A program made the translations under genes and the position numbers. The notes beneath the pieces are model-generated. The model saw only the letters and a list, made by a program, of their open reading frames with translations, was not told where the DNA came from and ran no database searches. Below, one piece after another: positions 15,001 through 30,000 of a stretch of DNA of 64,000 nt. Source of the DNA: Paracyclopina nana (lineage: Eukaryota; Arthropoda; Copepoda; Cyclopoida; Cyclopettidae); NCBI GenBank assembly GCA_019096065.1, contig JAGUCH010000007.1:1510501-1574500 (forward strand), given 5' to 3'. Within the stretch, counting starts at the first letter, position 1. Each line of letters opens with the position of its first letter.

Positions 15001-18000
15001 AGCCTTTCAAAATTGGAAGGAGGAAAATATTGCCAAAATTATTTAGGACTTTTGAAAATGTATATAGATGTGCTCCACATCAAGGTTTTATTATTGGCTC
15101 CTTAGAGCCTTTTATTGGCCTTTTTTGCTCGCAGGATGCAGTTGTAAAAAATGGCACAAAAGGTGTTTTTTCAGCAAAGTTGCTAATGATGCTACTACTT
15201 TTGATGATGGTCGCTTTTGGTGTGTTGCCTTCAAGAAGTTTCCACTATCTAGCAGAAGTTTTGCTTATGATATCTCTTTTCCCTTCTTTTAGCAACTCTT
15301 TCATCTGATAGTTGTGATCTTTCATGATTTCTTTATTTTCTACTATTTTTTTCCCTTCAACAGCTATTTTATTCTGTCCTATTTTTAGCCCTTGATTGTT
15401 GCACTTGGCACTAATTATTTGAAGTGCCCTTTTATCACACACACTCTTATGGCATTTTCCATTTTATTGAAAAAAAGGCCCTTATTTATGCTGTGCATTT
15501 TCTGTTGCAGATGGCGCTTCTTTCCTGCGAGAATCTCCAAGGCAAACAAATAAGGTAAGCGCGCCACCTGGCGGCCAACATTGGCATTTTTGAAGGTCAT
15601 TCACTCTTTGAGGTAGCAGACACTGGCATAATTTATTCAGCAATGTGACAACACATCCATATAGAAGTAGTGTACAAAATTCGATATTCAATGCCATGCT
15701 ATGTTAATGCCAAAATTAAAATTCGCCAAAATTTGAAGCAGACCGAGTCTTAAGAAGATAATTTATTACATGACTTGGCAAATCACGCGCGAGCGAGGAA
15801 TTTTATGCAAAATTCCTGCAAAGTAAATCAAATTTATAAAAACAGTTACATTTGTCTCCCATTTAATGTTGCCACGTAGCATCTAATTTTCCCATAAAAA
15901 TCTTGGTGCAAAGTCAAATTCAGCGAAAAATGAGCAAAATCCGAAAAGCTCAAATTTTCGCCAATGAGATATTACATTAAAAACCTCCTAAAATGATTGT
16001 ACTACAGCCTTCATGGAATTTTCAGTTAACGGATTTTTGCTGATCGGATTTGAACAATTCGGATTTTTGCGGACCCGGATTTGAACAGATATATCCCAAA
16101 AATGTTGATGAACGCCACATTAAATGGTCATCAGACCTTTAGTATGTACTGCATGGATACTTTGTAGTCCATGTTGTAAAGTGGCACAATTACCACCATT
16201 TCTGGAAGGCTTTCTAAAATGTTGTAGTAAGTAGAAGCGGCCTCATCGAGGTTCTCACTACACTCCATATATAGAGAGCGTCCTCCACCAAAAGAATCTC
16301 TGCTGTCAGTCCACCAAACTGAGCAAGTGAATTGAGTCGTGTTTTGACATCACCCCAATTATGCTCTAACCCAGATCACTCCAACTCAAGCCACTTTTTT
16401 CCCAGGGAAAAATGTGATAAGGTAAGGCCTTTTCAGCTGGCTTTAATGCACCACACAAAGAAGCCTTTTTGACTTGAGATTGACTTGTCAAGTATGCGAG
16501 AGGGATAAGAAGAAGGGCGGGATATAAACCCATTTTCTCACATAGAGGCCAAGGCTGGTGGCCTCTTTAGGACCTTTTTTCCATTGAATTATGCAATATT
16601 AGAAAAGTATTGGTTTGCATGGCACATTTTGCAAAGCTGCCAGAGAAGCAGACAGTCAACTTTTGGTGGCAAAACCACAAAGCTAGAGAGGTAAACATTG
16701 CTCTACTGAGAGCTCTGGAAGCTGTAAAAAAATATTGTAAGTTTAGGTTAAATCAAGAATTTTTAACTTTTTGAGGGGATTTAAAAGTGTTACCACTTTA
16801 AAATTAGAAGGTTGGTGTGTGTACTGCACATTTGCCTAATGTAATACACCACAAGTGTATTTGAAGTTAGCCAATTAAGGCCATCAAATAGCCTCAAAAA
16901 CAAGCACTGATCATCTAAATATATGGATCGTACTCAAGCCTAAATTAGTGTGTTCAAAATTATGTACAAACTTTAGCATTCAGTTTTTCATATTGTTTTA
17001 TGTATATTTTACTTTGAAGTTGGGGTTATTTGACAATATCTTAGAATTTACACATCATCCTATATAAAAAAAAGCACGATTCATCAAAACACTGTGTTGA
17101 ATTCATTATTTATTCACACAAGAGGAGCTGAGTGTTGTGCCTGCAGTTTCACTGCTGCATTGAATATTAATCAATTCTTTGAATTTGTTCACTCATCATC
17201 AACATGACTATTATTGGCAAGTTAATAGTTACAAGGGTACCACCATTGTGTGTGTTTTATCGAATTCTCGAGCCTCGAATGGAAGTTGGTTAGGCTAGAA
17301 GTTGATACATAATTAATGTGAAACAGGCCATTTGGCTTCGAAAAAGATGCATCTGTCTGAGCCAAAGAGAGAGAAATAAGCCCGCGAGGAAATTGTCTCA
17401 AAACCTTCACACACAAACACACATGTGTTATATCTTGATTTGTCAACTGTATAAATTGCCCACAATGATGTCCTCACTTCCACAGTAAAATTTTACGAGA
17501 TGGCTCGTAAAAAAGGTTCCATAAATGTGGCCACAAAGTGTTCATCTGGATTGACAATGCGAGCAATTGAAAAAAGTTAACGTTCTCAGCAAAACAACAT
17601 TTTCAGTATCGAGAACTGAAAGCAGCTTGGGAAAAAGTCACTTGGTTCACATTAATCATGCCAATGATTGAGAAGAGATTTTCTGCCAAAAAATTGTTCT
17701 GCGCTCCAAAAAATAATTTAATTAAGCAATGTTAGTTTTCCTTCTCGTAATGATGTATGACATTAATGAACACTACATTAAGGTAAATAGCGAACCTCAA
17801 AGAGATGGAGTTGACATCATCAGAGGGAAAGTCTCATCGTAGTGGTGTCATTTCCTAAATTATTCCGAATCCAGTTCAGTTCTGGCTTCAAATCAATTCT
17901 TTAGCATGGCATGCCAGAAGGTCAAAGCTTCAAGCCGTCAGCTCTATCTAATAATAAAAAGAAGGCCAAAAACTCCTCTGCTGTGATCAAGGATGCGTAA

Positions 18001-21000
18001 AATTGAATAACATAATTTATAACCAATGCTGGTACAGCAGCCTTCTTTTTTTTTGCCGTGAAATTGCTTGTAGCGGGAAAAATCCTTGCCTCCATGTAAT
18101 TCATCGTCATGTTTCATAATTGAAAAGAAAAAAAAGATGATTTTGAAGGATTGCAATTTTTTGTCACTGTGAACAATTTTGTGGCAAAAAATCTGCACAC
18201 AATCAGAGCAAAGTGCAATGTGAACCAAGTGACTTTTTCTCAAGCTGCTTTCAGTTCTCGATACTGAAAATATCGAAAGAGTTCTCGTCAATTTTTTCTT
18301 TTTGGATATCGTCAATTATGTAGCATTTAGGCACTAGTTCATGGCCAGTCCTATTGTTCCATAAGGTGCCAAAAAACTTGGCTACCAAGGAAGCTCATTA
18401 GGCAAATCTTCCTACACTTCCTTCCACACATCACAGTGGCACTTTTTGACGGGACACACTGTATATAAGCACGAAAAGAGTGAACTGTCACTGTACTGCG
18501 TGAGTGATTGTTGCACTTGCTATTTTTCGGGTCTAAAAAATGGCACATGCTGTTGTTGTTGTTATTGTTGTACTTGGCATTTGCCTTCTTCTTTTACTAT
18601 GTAGTTTTAACGTGTTTCGTGATTGAACATATTGCCCAATTTTATGCACGATACTTGTTTCCCTGCTGAAAATAGCAGGCTAAATAATTTGGCACAGCAT
18701 ATCGGTATAAGGCGTTGTTGTTGTCACTTTTGGCCGCTAGGTGGCGCTCTGTCAGCCTCTTCATGGTGCGCAGCATACGATTACCCAAATTGAAGGCCGT
18801 GGGAGTTTTTTAAGGCTCAATTTCTTCATTGTCAATGAATTCATTGGCAGGTGTCACTGGCTGCATTATTATTACTATTATTATTGGTATACTTCCTGGT
18901 ATACTATGGCATCTTTTTGTGCCTCTTCAAGTGATCTCAGCTAGGCCTCGATTTTTTGTCCGCTGAACAGCTGACTGAGCAGCAAAAAACCATGTAAAAT
19001 TGATAACAAAACCCACTACCAAAGCTGTTTGTTGTATGTCCCCTTTTTTTGGCGTTGAACGCCCTGTTTGAATCGTGTGAATGATATCATTTGGCATCGC
19101 ATATTTCAGGTCGTTCTCATTATCCAAATCAGTGAAGCGAAGCATCTTGAAATGCCGCCCTCAATCAGAGCAAAAACTTGTTATTTAATTCATTTTTATC
19201 AGTTTTACCTTGAGATTATTTTTGCCTTCATTTCGACTGAAATAATCAGTGCTCATAATTACTAAATATTTTTATCTCATTACTGAATTTTTAAATATGA
19301 CAAGTTCTTTGTAAAACTTACTTTTCAAACTTTCAGTTAAATATTCTTCTTTTAAAAAGTATTTTTCACTGAAAATTACATTCAAAAAGCTATTTTGTGC
19401 TATTGATGAATTTAGGCTGAAATCCGCATATTTGCTCCATTGGAAATGATCTTTATGTCAGCTGACATTTTCCCTGTTGGGTAACAAAATACAGAGTAGT
19501 GGTGGGCCGCAAAATATCTCTTCAATTGAGAAGTAGTGTGCCTAATGGTCCACAAACCTTTTCCACCTCTCAATCCACTTAGTAACTTCCATCCATCCTG
19601 ATTTCTGGACCCTTGTACTCACGTACCACCATTTACAGATTTTATATCAGAATGTGCTAACAAACATTCCACGCCTGCTCCGGGGTGGCTTAATTCGAGC
19701 GAAGCGACGCTTATGTCCTGTTCATGTACGCCCCAAACTCCTTAGGAAAATGCACGAAAAACACCTCCATGAAAGGAGTAGAATTGTCTTTTGGCAAGCG
19801 CCAGCTGATACCAAAAAAATCCGATCGACTTTAAGCCAACTTGAAAGTAAACAAATCTAATTTCGGCTTTAAAGTGCTCCATATTTTAGTCCTTTTGAGA
19901 AAAATCAATCGTTAAATGTCGTCTTTTATCAAAGAAGTGTGATGACGATAGTTTGTTACGAAATATGCTGAAAACCATGAGACAAAACAGCAAAAATTGC
20001 CAATAAAAACGCTGCTCGGCCCCAAGCTGAACTCGTTGAGTGGCAGTCAGCAACAGATTCACTTTTCCTTATGACAATTTTTTCCATACCTTGAGGCATT
20101 CTTAATCCATGAACAGGGCATTAGATAGCGCATGTCACTCCGCTCGAGTAATCGAAGGCCTTCAGACATGGACATTTAAATGGTGTGACGTCATTCCCAA
20201 AGCTGGACTCGCATTCCGATCTCTTTTATCTTGGTTAAACAAAATGAAGTAATTGTTTGCTACCTGGGCGCCATTAATCATTCCCCCAAATAGAAGTGGA
20301 TTTGTTTGTTTTTTATGCGCAGCGCCCCCTGGTGAGTCATGTGTCGTTATGTAGTAGTGTAATCAATTCTTTCAAAGTGTGAATGCCGAGTTTTTTCCGA
20401 TAGGATAAAAACTTCAGGTTAAGTTTTTGCCAACAGCTCAAGGAAGTATTTATTATTATGGAGCATCTAACTAGAAGAACTTGCTAAACCAGATGGACGG
20501 AAAAAAAACCTGAGCCCTACTTTTTTCACATGAGTTGGTGGAGCGAGCCGCAATTTTTGAGGCTTCTCCTCACATCCAATCATAATTGATTTCCTGTCTA
20601 CATTGCCAAATGAGTGCTTGTGTGATTTCGTGATTTTGAGGCACTTTTGTCGTGATTTATCACTGAGCTGTCATTAATGATATCGTCTCATAGTGTGGAC
20701 CCCGTGAAGAATCTCGAGGTTAAATTTCTGCACCAGCCAAGATCGAGGCAATTAAAGTGCTACACTTCTCTGTTGTTCATCAAGCAAGTCATTTCCACAA
20801 TCATGGGCCATATTCAGCCTTCTTCTACAGCAGTTGAGCAAAGCTAACTTTAATTCACTCAGGTTGCTGCTGGATTTGATTGGCCCTGCTCATGTGCCCG
20901 AAAAAAAATATAAGTTATACTTTTGCCAAAATCTTTTTTACCTTTCTTCTAAATTCTAACGAGTTAAAATTCAGCTTTTGTGCAGCGTCAGCTAAATTTC

Positions 21001-24000
21001 TTGTGTCTTTTTTAGGCGAAATGAATATTTACTTTTTGCCCCTGCCATAAGTGAAAATTAATTAAAAATTATTAAAAAAAGTGCCAGCAATTTTTTTGGG
21101 TAACACAGATGAGCATCTCGAGTGTGCAATTCAACTTTCCTCCATTCAACTTTTATTCAACTCTGAAACAACCGCAAAGTTGCTCAATCAGAAACTCGAA
21201 TTCTGGATCTGTCCCATCATCCCGAATGCCGTGCTGAATTTCAATGGCTTCTTCTTGTCCCAGTGCAGCAAAGCTCTATATAGGTACGACAAGTGTTGTT
21301 GACACTGATTGCATGTGCCGTGCTCATGTGCGACAACGCCCAAGAATTATGCCCTCGGGTCCACATGAAAAAAAAAATTTATTTTGGCCGACTTGCAGCA
21401 GCAGATGAACGCCGCCACATCATCATCATATAGACTATAGATATTGAGTAGGTGTGTGGCTCGTTTTTTGCCCATTTTCCTAGTATGTGACCACCACACA
21501 TTCCCCACATGTCAATGAGAAGCATCAGCTATTTATCAGCCCATCTATCAAAAATGGTATCAGATAACAGCAACAATAACAACCCTTTTAGCACGATGTG
21601 GGTGACTGGGCCAAAAATAGGCTTTGCTCCAAATGTCCAGTTCATGTCAATTTCCTGCTAAAGAAGCATTATAAAAAATTACTTTTCTTACCACTTTTGC
21701 TTTTTTTGGCCTATGTATTTAGTTACTCTTGGGATACGGATATTTTTGGTTCTTTCAAGTCCATTTTAGGTCCACTTTTAGGTCCAATTTTGCTCAATAC
21801 TGACAATTTTTTGCTTCACTTGTTTTGCTCCAAGACCTTTTTTGGCTCATTTTAGGTGTATAATTTACTCCTATAAGTTTTCTTAAAAGGTCCTCTTTTT
21901 TTCCCAATTTCCCCATTTTTTCGGCCTTTTTGGTCCATTTTTGGGACCGTTTTTAGACCTACCTATCTTTATTAGCATTTAGCGATCCAAACTTTTTTGC
22001 TCTAATAGGGTGTTCATCTATGCCTCGTTTCCTTAAAATCTTACGACAGCCTTAAACGAAATGCTTAAGTTTTCGTACTTCTGATTAATCAAAATACTTC
22101 TAGCTCATATGACCAAAAGAGGTCGGAAAAGTGGTCTAATTGAAGCTATGAAAAGTGAGTAAAAATGATCAGTTCTGAAGTAGGAGGCTTAAGAAAAACG
22201 CAATTTAACGGAAGGAAAAAATTTCCTTGGTAGATGAACACAGCATAAATTCAAGACCTTTTATTTGCTAGGACAGTTATAGTGCACTTTTTTATTGAAA
22301 AAATTGTTTGCTAAATATTTTTTTTCGGGTAATGATTGCCCCAGTGTGTCAGCTGAGCAATGTGGTCTGTCCTGGAATGGTTTGGGCGTACGCTTCGCTC
22401 CATATGTGCTGTCGCGTAGCGTATGCGCGTTCCTTCGATCGGCGCGCTACGCTAGACCAAGATCTACAAAAACTTTCCAGTTGGCGTTACAAGTGCACCA
22501 AAATCGCATATTAATAATTGCTGACATGCTCGTGAAGCTTTAAAATAAGTGAGACAACCATTCGAAAGTGAAGTGAAATACACCCAAAATCAACGCAGAC
22601 TGTAAGAGTAGCAGCATATGTGACTGGATAGGTGTCCAAAGGCGGTGAACGTCACTGCCTTGGATTATTCGAGCGGGCCATTTGGATTCAGAAAGTGGAG
22701 CTAGAATTCAATTTTAAGGCTTTTTTTCTTACCCGCATAAAACTAGGGTGTTTTGAACTGTTGTTGGAAATTGTCCTGGGGCTGACAAAACGAGTCAAAC
22801 AAACTAGACCAACTTTTAAAGGAAACTTTACGCAGCTAATGAGTTGGTGCTTCTAATTATTTTCTTGTTCTATTGCCTTTTTTTTGGCTTATCATTGCAG
22901 CAACAAAATGCACATTGTTCATCTGATTCCAGGATGAAATGGCAAATTTAGCATTCCCCACAATCCATCAAATTATCCCAAAATCGTACATGACAAATCA
23001 GTTTTATCTTCAGCCCAGAATGACAAATCAGAATTTTTTTCCAAAAAAAACCAGCCTGTATAATTTGTAAATGATCCCAGTGTGTTCAATATATAGCATC
23101 GTCTTGAAAGTGATGCTCGGAAATTGATGGATCATCGTGTAAACTAAATACAGGTTGGAATCATATTTTGTTTTGTGTCCTCGTATTTATGCCTCAAGTT
23201 ATCTCAAATGTAGATCTTGATGACTGCAGTAGAACCTAACAAAAGCTCCTTTTTACTAAGCATACTACACCACACTTTTTAATCTTTAATGGAAAACTCC
23301 ATATGTTAAATGTTACTTTGGCTTGAAATGTAGGCCAAATTGAGTAGCCCACTTTCGCGCAAAAATGTTGATATGTTCTCAAGTAGCGTGAATCAATTTC
23401 ATTTTGAATTCATAGAAAGACCAACTTTTGGTCCATATTAGACCTACTTAAGCATAATTTATTTTTTTGTTAAGTTCACTTTAATTCCTTTTAAGGCCTA
23501 AAAAATAAGTGACAAATTGCTACTTTAGTTCTAATTTTAGGCCTACTTTAGGTCCAATTTTAAGGCTACTTTAAGCTATTTTGAAGTCCCATTCAGGCCT
23601 TCTTCAAAACCAACTTAGGCCCCAATTTAGACCTTCTGTAGGTCCAATTCGGCCTTACTTTTCTTGCCAACTGCACTTATGTTTAGGCTCAATTCAAACC
23701 TAACATATTTATTAATTCTATGTAATGGATTTGAAATGAGTTTTTTTGCGTTGCTTCGCTCAAAATGAGCCATGGGACTGGCCTAAGACTCAAGTAGTTC
23801 CCACAGTGAGCTAGTGCACTCGCACTGCTCTACTCTAAGCTATAGAACGGCTGTAGTTGGTTGCAGCAGCACGTTATCTTGTCATATAATCAAGGCCATG
23901 TGCTTCCTTGACTTTGGGCTGGGTCTACTTCCTTTTCTTCACTTTGTGAATTTGCTCTGTAACTTCATCATCAAGACAAATGATTGTCAACTTTTCAACC

Positions 24001-27000
24001 CCTTAAGTCTTATACTAAAAATAGCCTTTGCAAAGTGCGTCAAAAGCTCATATAAGGACATGCTACAACAACAGCTGACACCAGGCTAAATATGGGCCCA
24101 ATTTTGTGGGTGTCAAACCAGGAATTATTTTGCCTGAAAAAAGGGAAGTGAAGTCGTATTATCTTGGTTATCAGCAAGAAAAAGAGTTCTTTTGGGTCAC
24201 ACACACTTTTTTAGCCAGACCTCAAACCGGAAATTAATGCCTGGAAATTTCTCGGTTTTCTCCTTCTTTGCAAGATGGGGCAAGAAAAGTCCTTACAAAA
24301 AATTTGCATGTTAACCACTCGCGTTTGAAGCTGCCATCATTTTACTCAGCGCCCTCTAGCGGCAGAATTAGTTCCTTCATTAAAAAAAGCCGCGCAAAGA
24401 GTTTGTTTACTTTTTGACCACGTGGCTTTTTCCCGTACGTTGTTGTCATTCCCTCAATTTTCCAAATTCACACATCTGCTCCAGGAAAGTTAGGGTTTGA
24501 AAAAGGGCCATTTTTTCTGCCTTCAAGCTTCTGCTAATAATGCTGTCGTCATCTGAAAATTGGAGGAATTTCGGCTCTGTGTGTTGATATTGACAAATCG
24601 TTTTTTACTCTAATGATGGTCACGTGCTTGGACCTTCTCTCAGTGTGTGCGCTACTCTGTGCTACCAAACAGTGAAGAGTGGCCCTCGAGAAGACAGTAA
24701 TTGGCTGGAAAAGTATGAAGGATGATGAGAGCCATGAAATTCCATTTTCCCCTACTTTTTTGCAACCTATCCGAAATAGAAAAGTGGGAGCATTTGATAA
24801 AAGGCCAACTTCAGCATTTTTCGCCTGGCTGAGCCCTTCTCAGCTCCCAAAGGAGAAAGAACCTAAAAAAATCTGGCCACTCTCTCAAATTAAAAGTGTA
24901 GGAAATGTCCAATATTGAATTGGTATACTGATACCTGCACTGACATCCTAATAATACCAAAGATAAGTATCAGTGTTGGCAGTAAATATTGAGCAGCCAA
25001 AGTCAGGTTTTTGGTGCTGCCTCAAATTTGGAGGAAAGAAGATCATCATTATTTGCATTATTATTGTCATGTTTTTTGTTGTGTGTGTGTGTGAGAGTAA
25101 AAAATACGGTACTTTATTATGATGGCTTTGGTGTATAGCAGGAGTAGACCAAAAAGGTACTTTAAAAGAGAGGAAAAGGATCTTTAGGAGTCGTCTTCAA
25201 GCCAATATCCCATGGAGCTTTAAGAGCCACCAAGCTTTTTCCGGGAATCATTTTGTAAACAACCACACAATGCTCAAGATAGACGTCCAACTTCTTGCCT
25301 TCGATCATTTCTAAAATATGAAGAAAATTGCAAAGGTCCTGCTTAAAATTCGCAACATTTATTTATTTTAAGTGAAATTCTTTTTTGTTCAAAAATCAAA
25401 TACATTAAGCCTTCAGTGAGGCTCGCGCTCCGCGAGAGGTTTCGCTCCGCTCGAAATTCAAATATGCTGCTACTTGACTTGCTATCTTGTGAAAAAGGGC
25501 CTACAAAAGTGCCCATGATTAACCCGTTGCTGCACCCACACGCCTCCAGTGCCCCAACCAGCCCAAGATGCACGAGGTCAGCCCTGGCAGCTGGTGGCGG
25601 ATCGAAACCCAGACTCATCCTCGTGAACTCCACCAACTCTGTCATTTTGCGAGCTGTGCCCAGAAAATATCGTGATGTGAGCCCGGCTGCTGCAGCCAAT
25701 AATAGATCTCGTAGATTGTCGCGAGTGGTAAAGTGTCGAACCGTGGATTTTATGGAATTTCCAGAAGGCATGAGAGATTACTCAAATCTCCATGGAAAAC
25801 TGAGGCAAATCCAGAGCCAACCAGGATCACCTGTCATACCCAGAATAGAAATCCACGACTTTGGCTCTGAGGTATTCGAAATTGCCATATAGAAGGAATA
25901 TGGTTTTGATGACATCTTTTCGTATTTGAGCTTATATTGGGTCATTTTTTGAGACAAATTTCAATTTCAATTCAGTTTCCATAGATGAAATTGAATTTGC
26001 TTGTTTTGACGTTCAGTCTCAACAACTGAAATTGCTAATATTATAAGCAATTTTTTTAATTACTTTCATTATCAATTCTACTTTCAGTCTGCAAAACTGA
26101 AATCAAGCAAAAAAGGGGAAATTATGTAACTTTGCGAATACTACCCATTAATGCTCAAATTTGCCGCCAGGTGGCGCAGCAGCTGTCATATAAAGAAAAG
26201 TTAAAGTCCCACATATCTTAATAGCGTATTTCTTTTTGTGCTCTACAGAGCTGAAGGAGCTGGTGAGGATTTAGTTTTTCTTCTAATCCTTTTGAACTGG
26301 TGTTCCTCCTTTTCCTCGCGAATCTCGCATGAGATTACGCCCCAACTTGGCTGATCTTTTCCATCAAGTTTTTCCATCAGCAGCCAGCTCCCTTATAGAG
26401 CAGTATATAACAAAATATGGAGGTCACCGCCTCGCTCTAGGACTGACCTAGCCAAAAATAGCCAAGAATGCAAGGAAAACAATTTTCCAATAAATAACCA
26501 GTCGAGGGAGGCGAGCCACCTTTTTTAGGGCCGCTCAGAGGAAAAATGGCCTTGAAGTGCGAAAATCAATTGGCAAAACAAAAAGATTTCTAAGCTAGGT
26601 AGAAGAAGAAGTGTGTGAGCTCAAAATTGCTCCAAATTAGTTTGGCATTGAACTTTCAACTCAGTAATGATAGTTTTGCACATTTCCTTGGAACCAACTC
26701 TTATTCGGGCTAACTGGAAGCCCGAATGCAACTTTTTTTCGTTTTGCTTCTTCTTACTCTGAGTGGCAACTGCAAATGAATCGAAAGAATCAAATGGGAT
26801 CAAATGCAACAGGAAACATTCAAGGTTGGCTCGGGTTGAATTAATGATAACAATATTAACGAGGTTGTGTGTGATTTCCTTGCATTTCTTATAAAGCTTC
26901 CTTGAAATGCTTGCATATACTTGTGTAGAGGTTAGATTTCCATCTATTAATGGATGCGTTTATCGTGAATACGCCTATCTCAGCCTGTGCTCTGTATTTA

Positions 27001-30000
27001 TTATCTGATTTACTTAATGGGCCGTTCATCTACGTCCATTTTTTATCCCGAGTAAACAGACGCTTTGACAAAAACTTTGATTCTTTTGTCAAGTCTTCTG
27101 GACTGAAAAAATAAATTTATGAATCGAAAACATAAAAGTTATTTGATGATAATTTAACTTTTTGGCCAAAATTGCCCTTTTTGGCTCATAAGTTAGCTAA
27201 TCATCATTATAATTCTAAAAAAAACAATCGGAATTCTAAAAAAGCTTTCCTTTTTGGCCAAATATTGCTATCAAACTAAGGCATGGTTCGCCTGCTCATA
27301 ATATCAGATATTTTGACAAAATATCGGAGCGAAATACTGAGAAACTGAGAAATTAGATACTGTTGTAGGATGGCTTTTGGCGCCAAAAGACCGAATCCGA
27401 AGAAAAAAATTAAAAAATGATTTTGGAAGTACCTGATATTTGCAAATATGAGCATAATATCGCTCGATATTTTGATCATAATATCGCAGGTGAACCAGGC
27501 CTAACTTAGTAATAAATGAGACTCAAATTTAATCTTTACAAGTAGCTGTCAGTTTTCAAAACTAAATTCAAGCATGCGTCAAGATTTTTTCCCTAGGCTG
27601 AATTAGTAGATGAACGCCACATCATCATAGTTACGGATAAGTCTGCTACTGCTTATGTTGAATAAAAGTTGCCGTGTTGGCAGTCACATTCAGGAGATCT
27701 GCATCGATCGAGGAATTATTAGCCATCTCTATTAAGGGTTGGTATGACGTATGTACACAGTAAAGCTGAATGAGAAAGCTCAGATTTATCATCTTACATC
27801 ATGTATAAGCATTATTTTAAGCTGTGCACTATATGTGCCCTTAAAAGGGGACCTGCTCTGGCAATGTTGAATGCACAATAAATAGACGTGTATATGTATA
27901 AATTGCAGCAAATTAGCATGAAATTAATGGGCGCTAATCGTGTTTGGCCAAAATATGAACGCCCCTCTTCAATCATCACCTTAACTTACACAACATGTAT
28001 CAATTTCCTGCTTTGTTCCCAAAGCACGAAAACCTCTTTGCGTAATAGTTAAATTCATGCTGATAGCATGCATAAAATCTAGTTTTTATCAAGTCCAATA
28101 ATTGCATATTTTGATGCTGAGCAAGTTCCGCCAAAAGATGGCGCGCGAGATTTAGGCGAAAGTTGGAGTGATCGAGGCGAGCGCCACCTAGCGGATTTCT
28201 CATGCATTTTCTCCTCTTTGCAGCCTCCACCTACGCCACCTTGTAGTAGAACACCTTGTGCCTCTTCTGACCGGAAAAACTGGGACTTTTCGACCTCGGC
28301 CGCGACCTCGGAGGCCAATCATCGCATTTTGGACAAATCCACAACTGCTGACTCACGTGGAGGTAAAAACATTCCAAATATTTACTTTGCCAGCAAAATT
28401 CCAATTTGAAAATTATCGATTTTCGTTTTTATCTTTTTAATTGCTTGTTTTCAGGACTGTCACATCAGCTTTCGAGTGCCTCGACTCATTCGCTGCCCTC
28501 TCGAATTGACCATTTGACGGATTGTGAGGATGATTATGAGGATGACTCGTCCTCAGCTCTAGACATTTACGATGAATCAGCCTCTAATAGTCCTGTTATC
28601 TCAGCCTCTTCTGTCCTCCATGAGATAGGCAGTAGCAGCGATGTGGCAGCAGCAGGCCCTGGCCACAAATACAGCAGGGCCTCACACCAATTCACCAGTT
28701 GGTAAGCAAGGACTTTTCAATTGTATTTTTCCCATTTGGCTTTCAGTTTATGACACTGAAGTTCAATTATTGATGATTAATGCTGTCGTTAAAAGATGTT
28801 CCAATGCAATGTTTTTAAAATGTATTGGTCGCATGAATTTTTTACATTGTCTTGGCAATACTTTTTTATTTTTGGTGTGAGAAACTCTTTTTTGGCTTGA
28901 TTTTGTGTTCAAATCAAGTTGTGAAGTCATTAGACGTGATTGTGTTGTTCCCATTTGGCTTTCAGTTTATGATACTGAAGTTCAATTATTGATGATTAAT
29001 GCTGTCGTTAAAAGATGGTCCAATGTAATGTTTATAAAATGTATTGGTCACATGAATTTTTTACATTGTCTTGGCAATACTTTTTTATTTTTGGTGCAAA
29101 AAACTCTTTTTTGGCTTGATTTTGTGTTCAAATCAAGTTGTGAGGGCATTAGACATGATTGTGTTGTTCCCATTTGGCTTTCAGTTTATGATACTGAAGT
29201 TCAATTATTGATGATTTACACTGTCGTTAAAAGATGTTCCAATGTAATGTTTTTAAAATGTATTGGTCACATGAATTTTTTACATTGTCTTGGCAATACT
29301 TTTTTATTTTTGGTGTAAAAAACTCTTTTTTGGCTTGATTTTGTGTTCAAATCAAGTTGTGAAGTCATGAGATGTAATTGTGTTGGTCCCATTTGGCTTT
29401 CAGATTATGACACTGAAGTTCAATTTTCGATGATCTATGCTGTAGTGAAAAGATGTTGGAATAGGGCGTTCTCATATTGCATTTTAGTTTAACCAAAACT
29501 GATACTGGTTAGACCAAACTGATTGTTGCCCGGACAAAAGTCAGCATTCTTGTAGTGTTTAGTTTAACCAGAACCAGTGTGGTTTAACTCAAACCAGTTT
29601 TGGTTAGACCAAACTGCAATATGAGAACGCCCTAATGTAATGTTTATAAAATGTATTGGTCACAGGAATTTTTTATTGGCGATACTTTTTTATTTTTGGT
29701 GTGAGAAACGCTTATTTGGCTTCATTTTGTGTTCAAATCAAGTTGTGAAGTCATAAGAAGTGATTGTATTTTGCCCATTTGGCTTTCAGTTAAAGATACT
29801 GAAGTTCAATTCCTGATGATTGTTAGAAAGCAGATGTAAAACATTTTCAAGACAAAATTTAGCTAATGTGATTTGAATATGTCATTTCACCAGATTGCTT
29901 CCAGTCACCCAAACTGAAATTAAATTGTGAGGAAGGAAAGTTTCTTGCTTTGAGATTAAATAAGCCCTTTTTTCTCTTCTACTTTCGCAGCATTAGTGAC

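Larger units (their letters stand above)
15555..25509. other. Long intron, 10 kb, repeats only
   Basis: No exon is convincing here. It holds CTCF-like motifs (15561, 18734, 20322, 24349), a second family E MITE, a pair of 54-bp inverted repeats (17598/18218), a MITE with TIR GTGTTCATCTA (22010-22241), and two stretches of degenerate TTTTAGGTCCA-type low-complexity repeat (21750-21980, 23420-23690). Open frames at 24679-24918 and elsewhere lack splice or family support. Confidence 0.55.
25872..28223. other. Intron with nested MITEs
   Basis: No coding sequence is supported. It contains two TTCAGT palindrome copies (26023, 26083), a CTCF-like motif (26164), and a family G element (27017-27623) carrying a family B MITE. 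Confidence 0.6.

Noticed and set aside
24679..24918. 79-codon plus-strand frame as a possible RhoGEF exon
   Set aside because: The start is not ATG, no acceptor/donor pair keeps phase with neighbours, and no similarity is seen.
25343..25771. 142-codon minus-strand frame opposite the candidate exon
   Set aside because: It has no recognisable domain or splice context; the plus strand has the better coding character.
28905..29318. 137-codon open frame with 73-residue internal repeats
   Set aside because: The 219-bp tandem array happens to be a multiple of three. It lies in intron 5 and stops separate the units.
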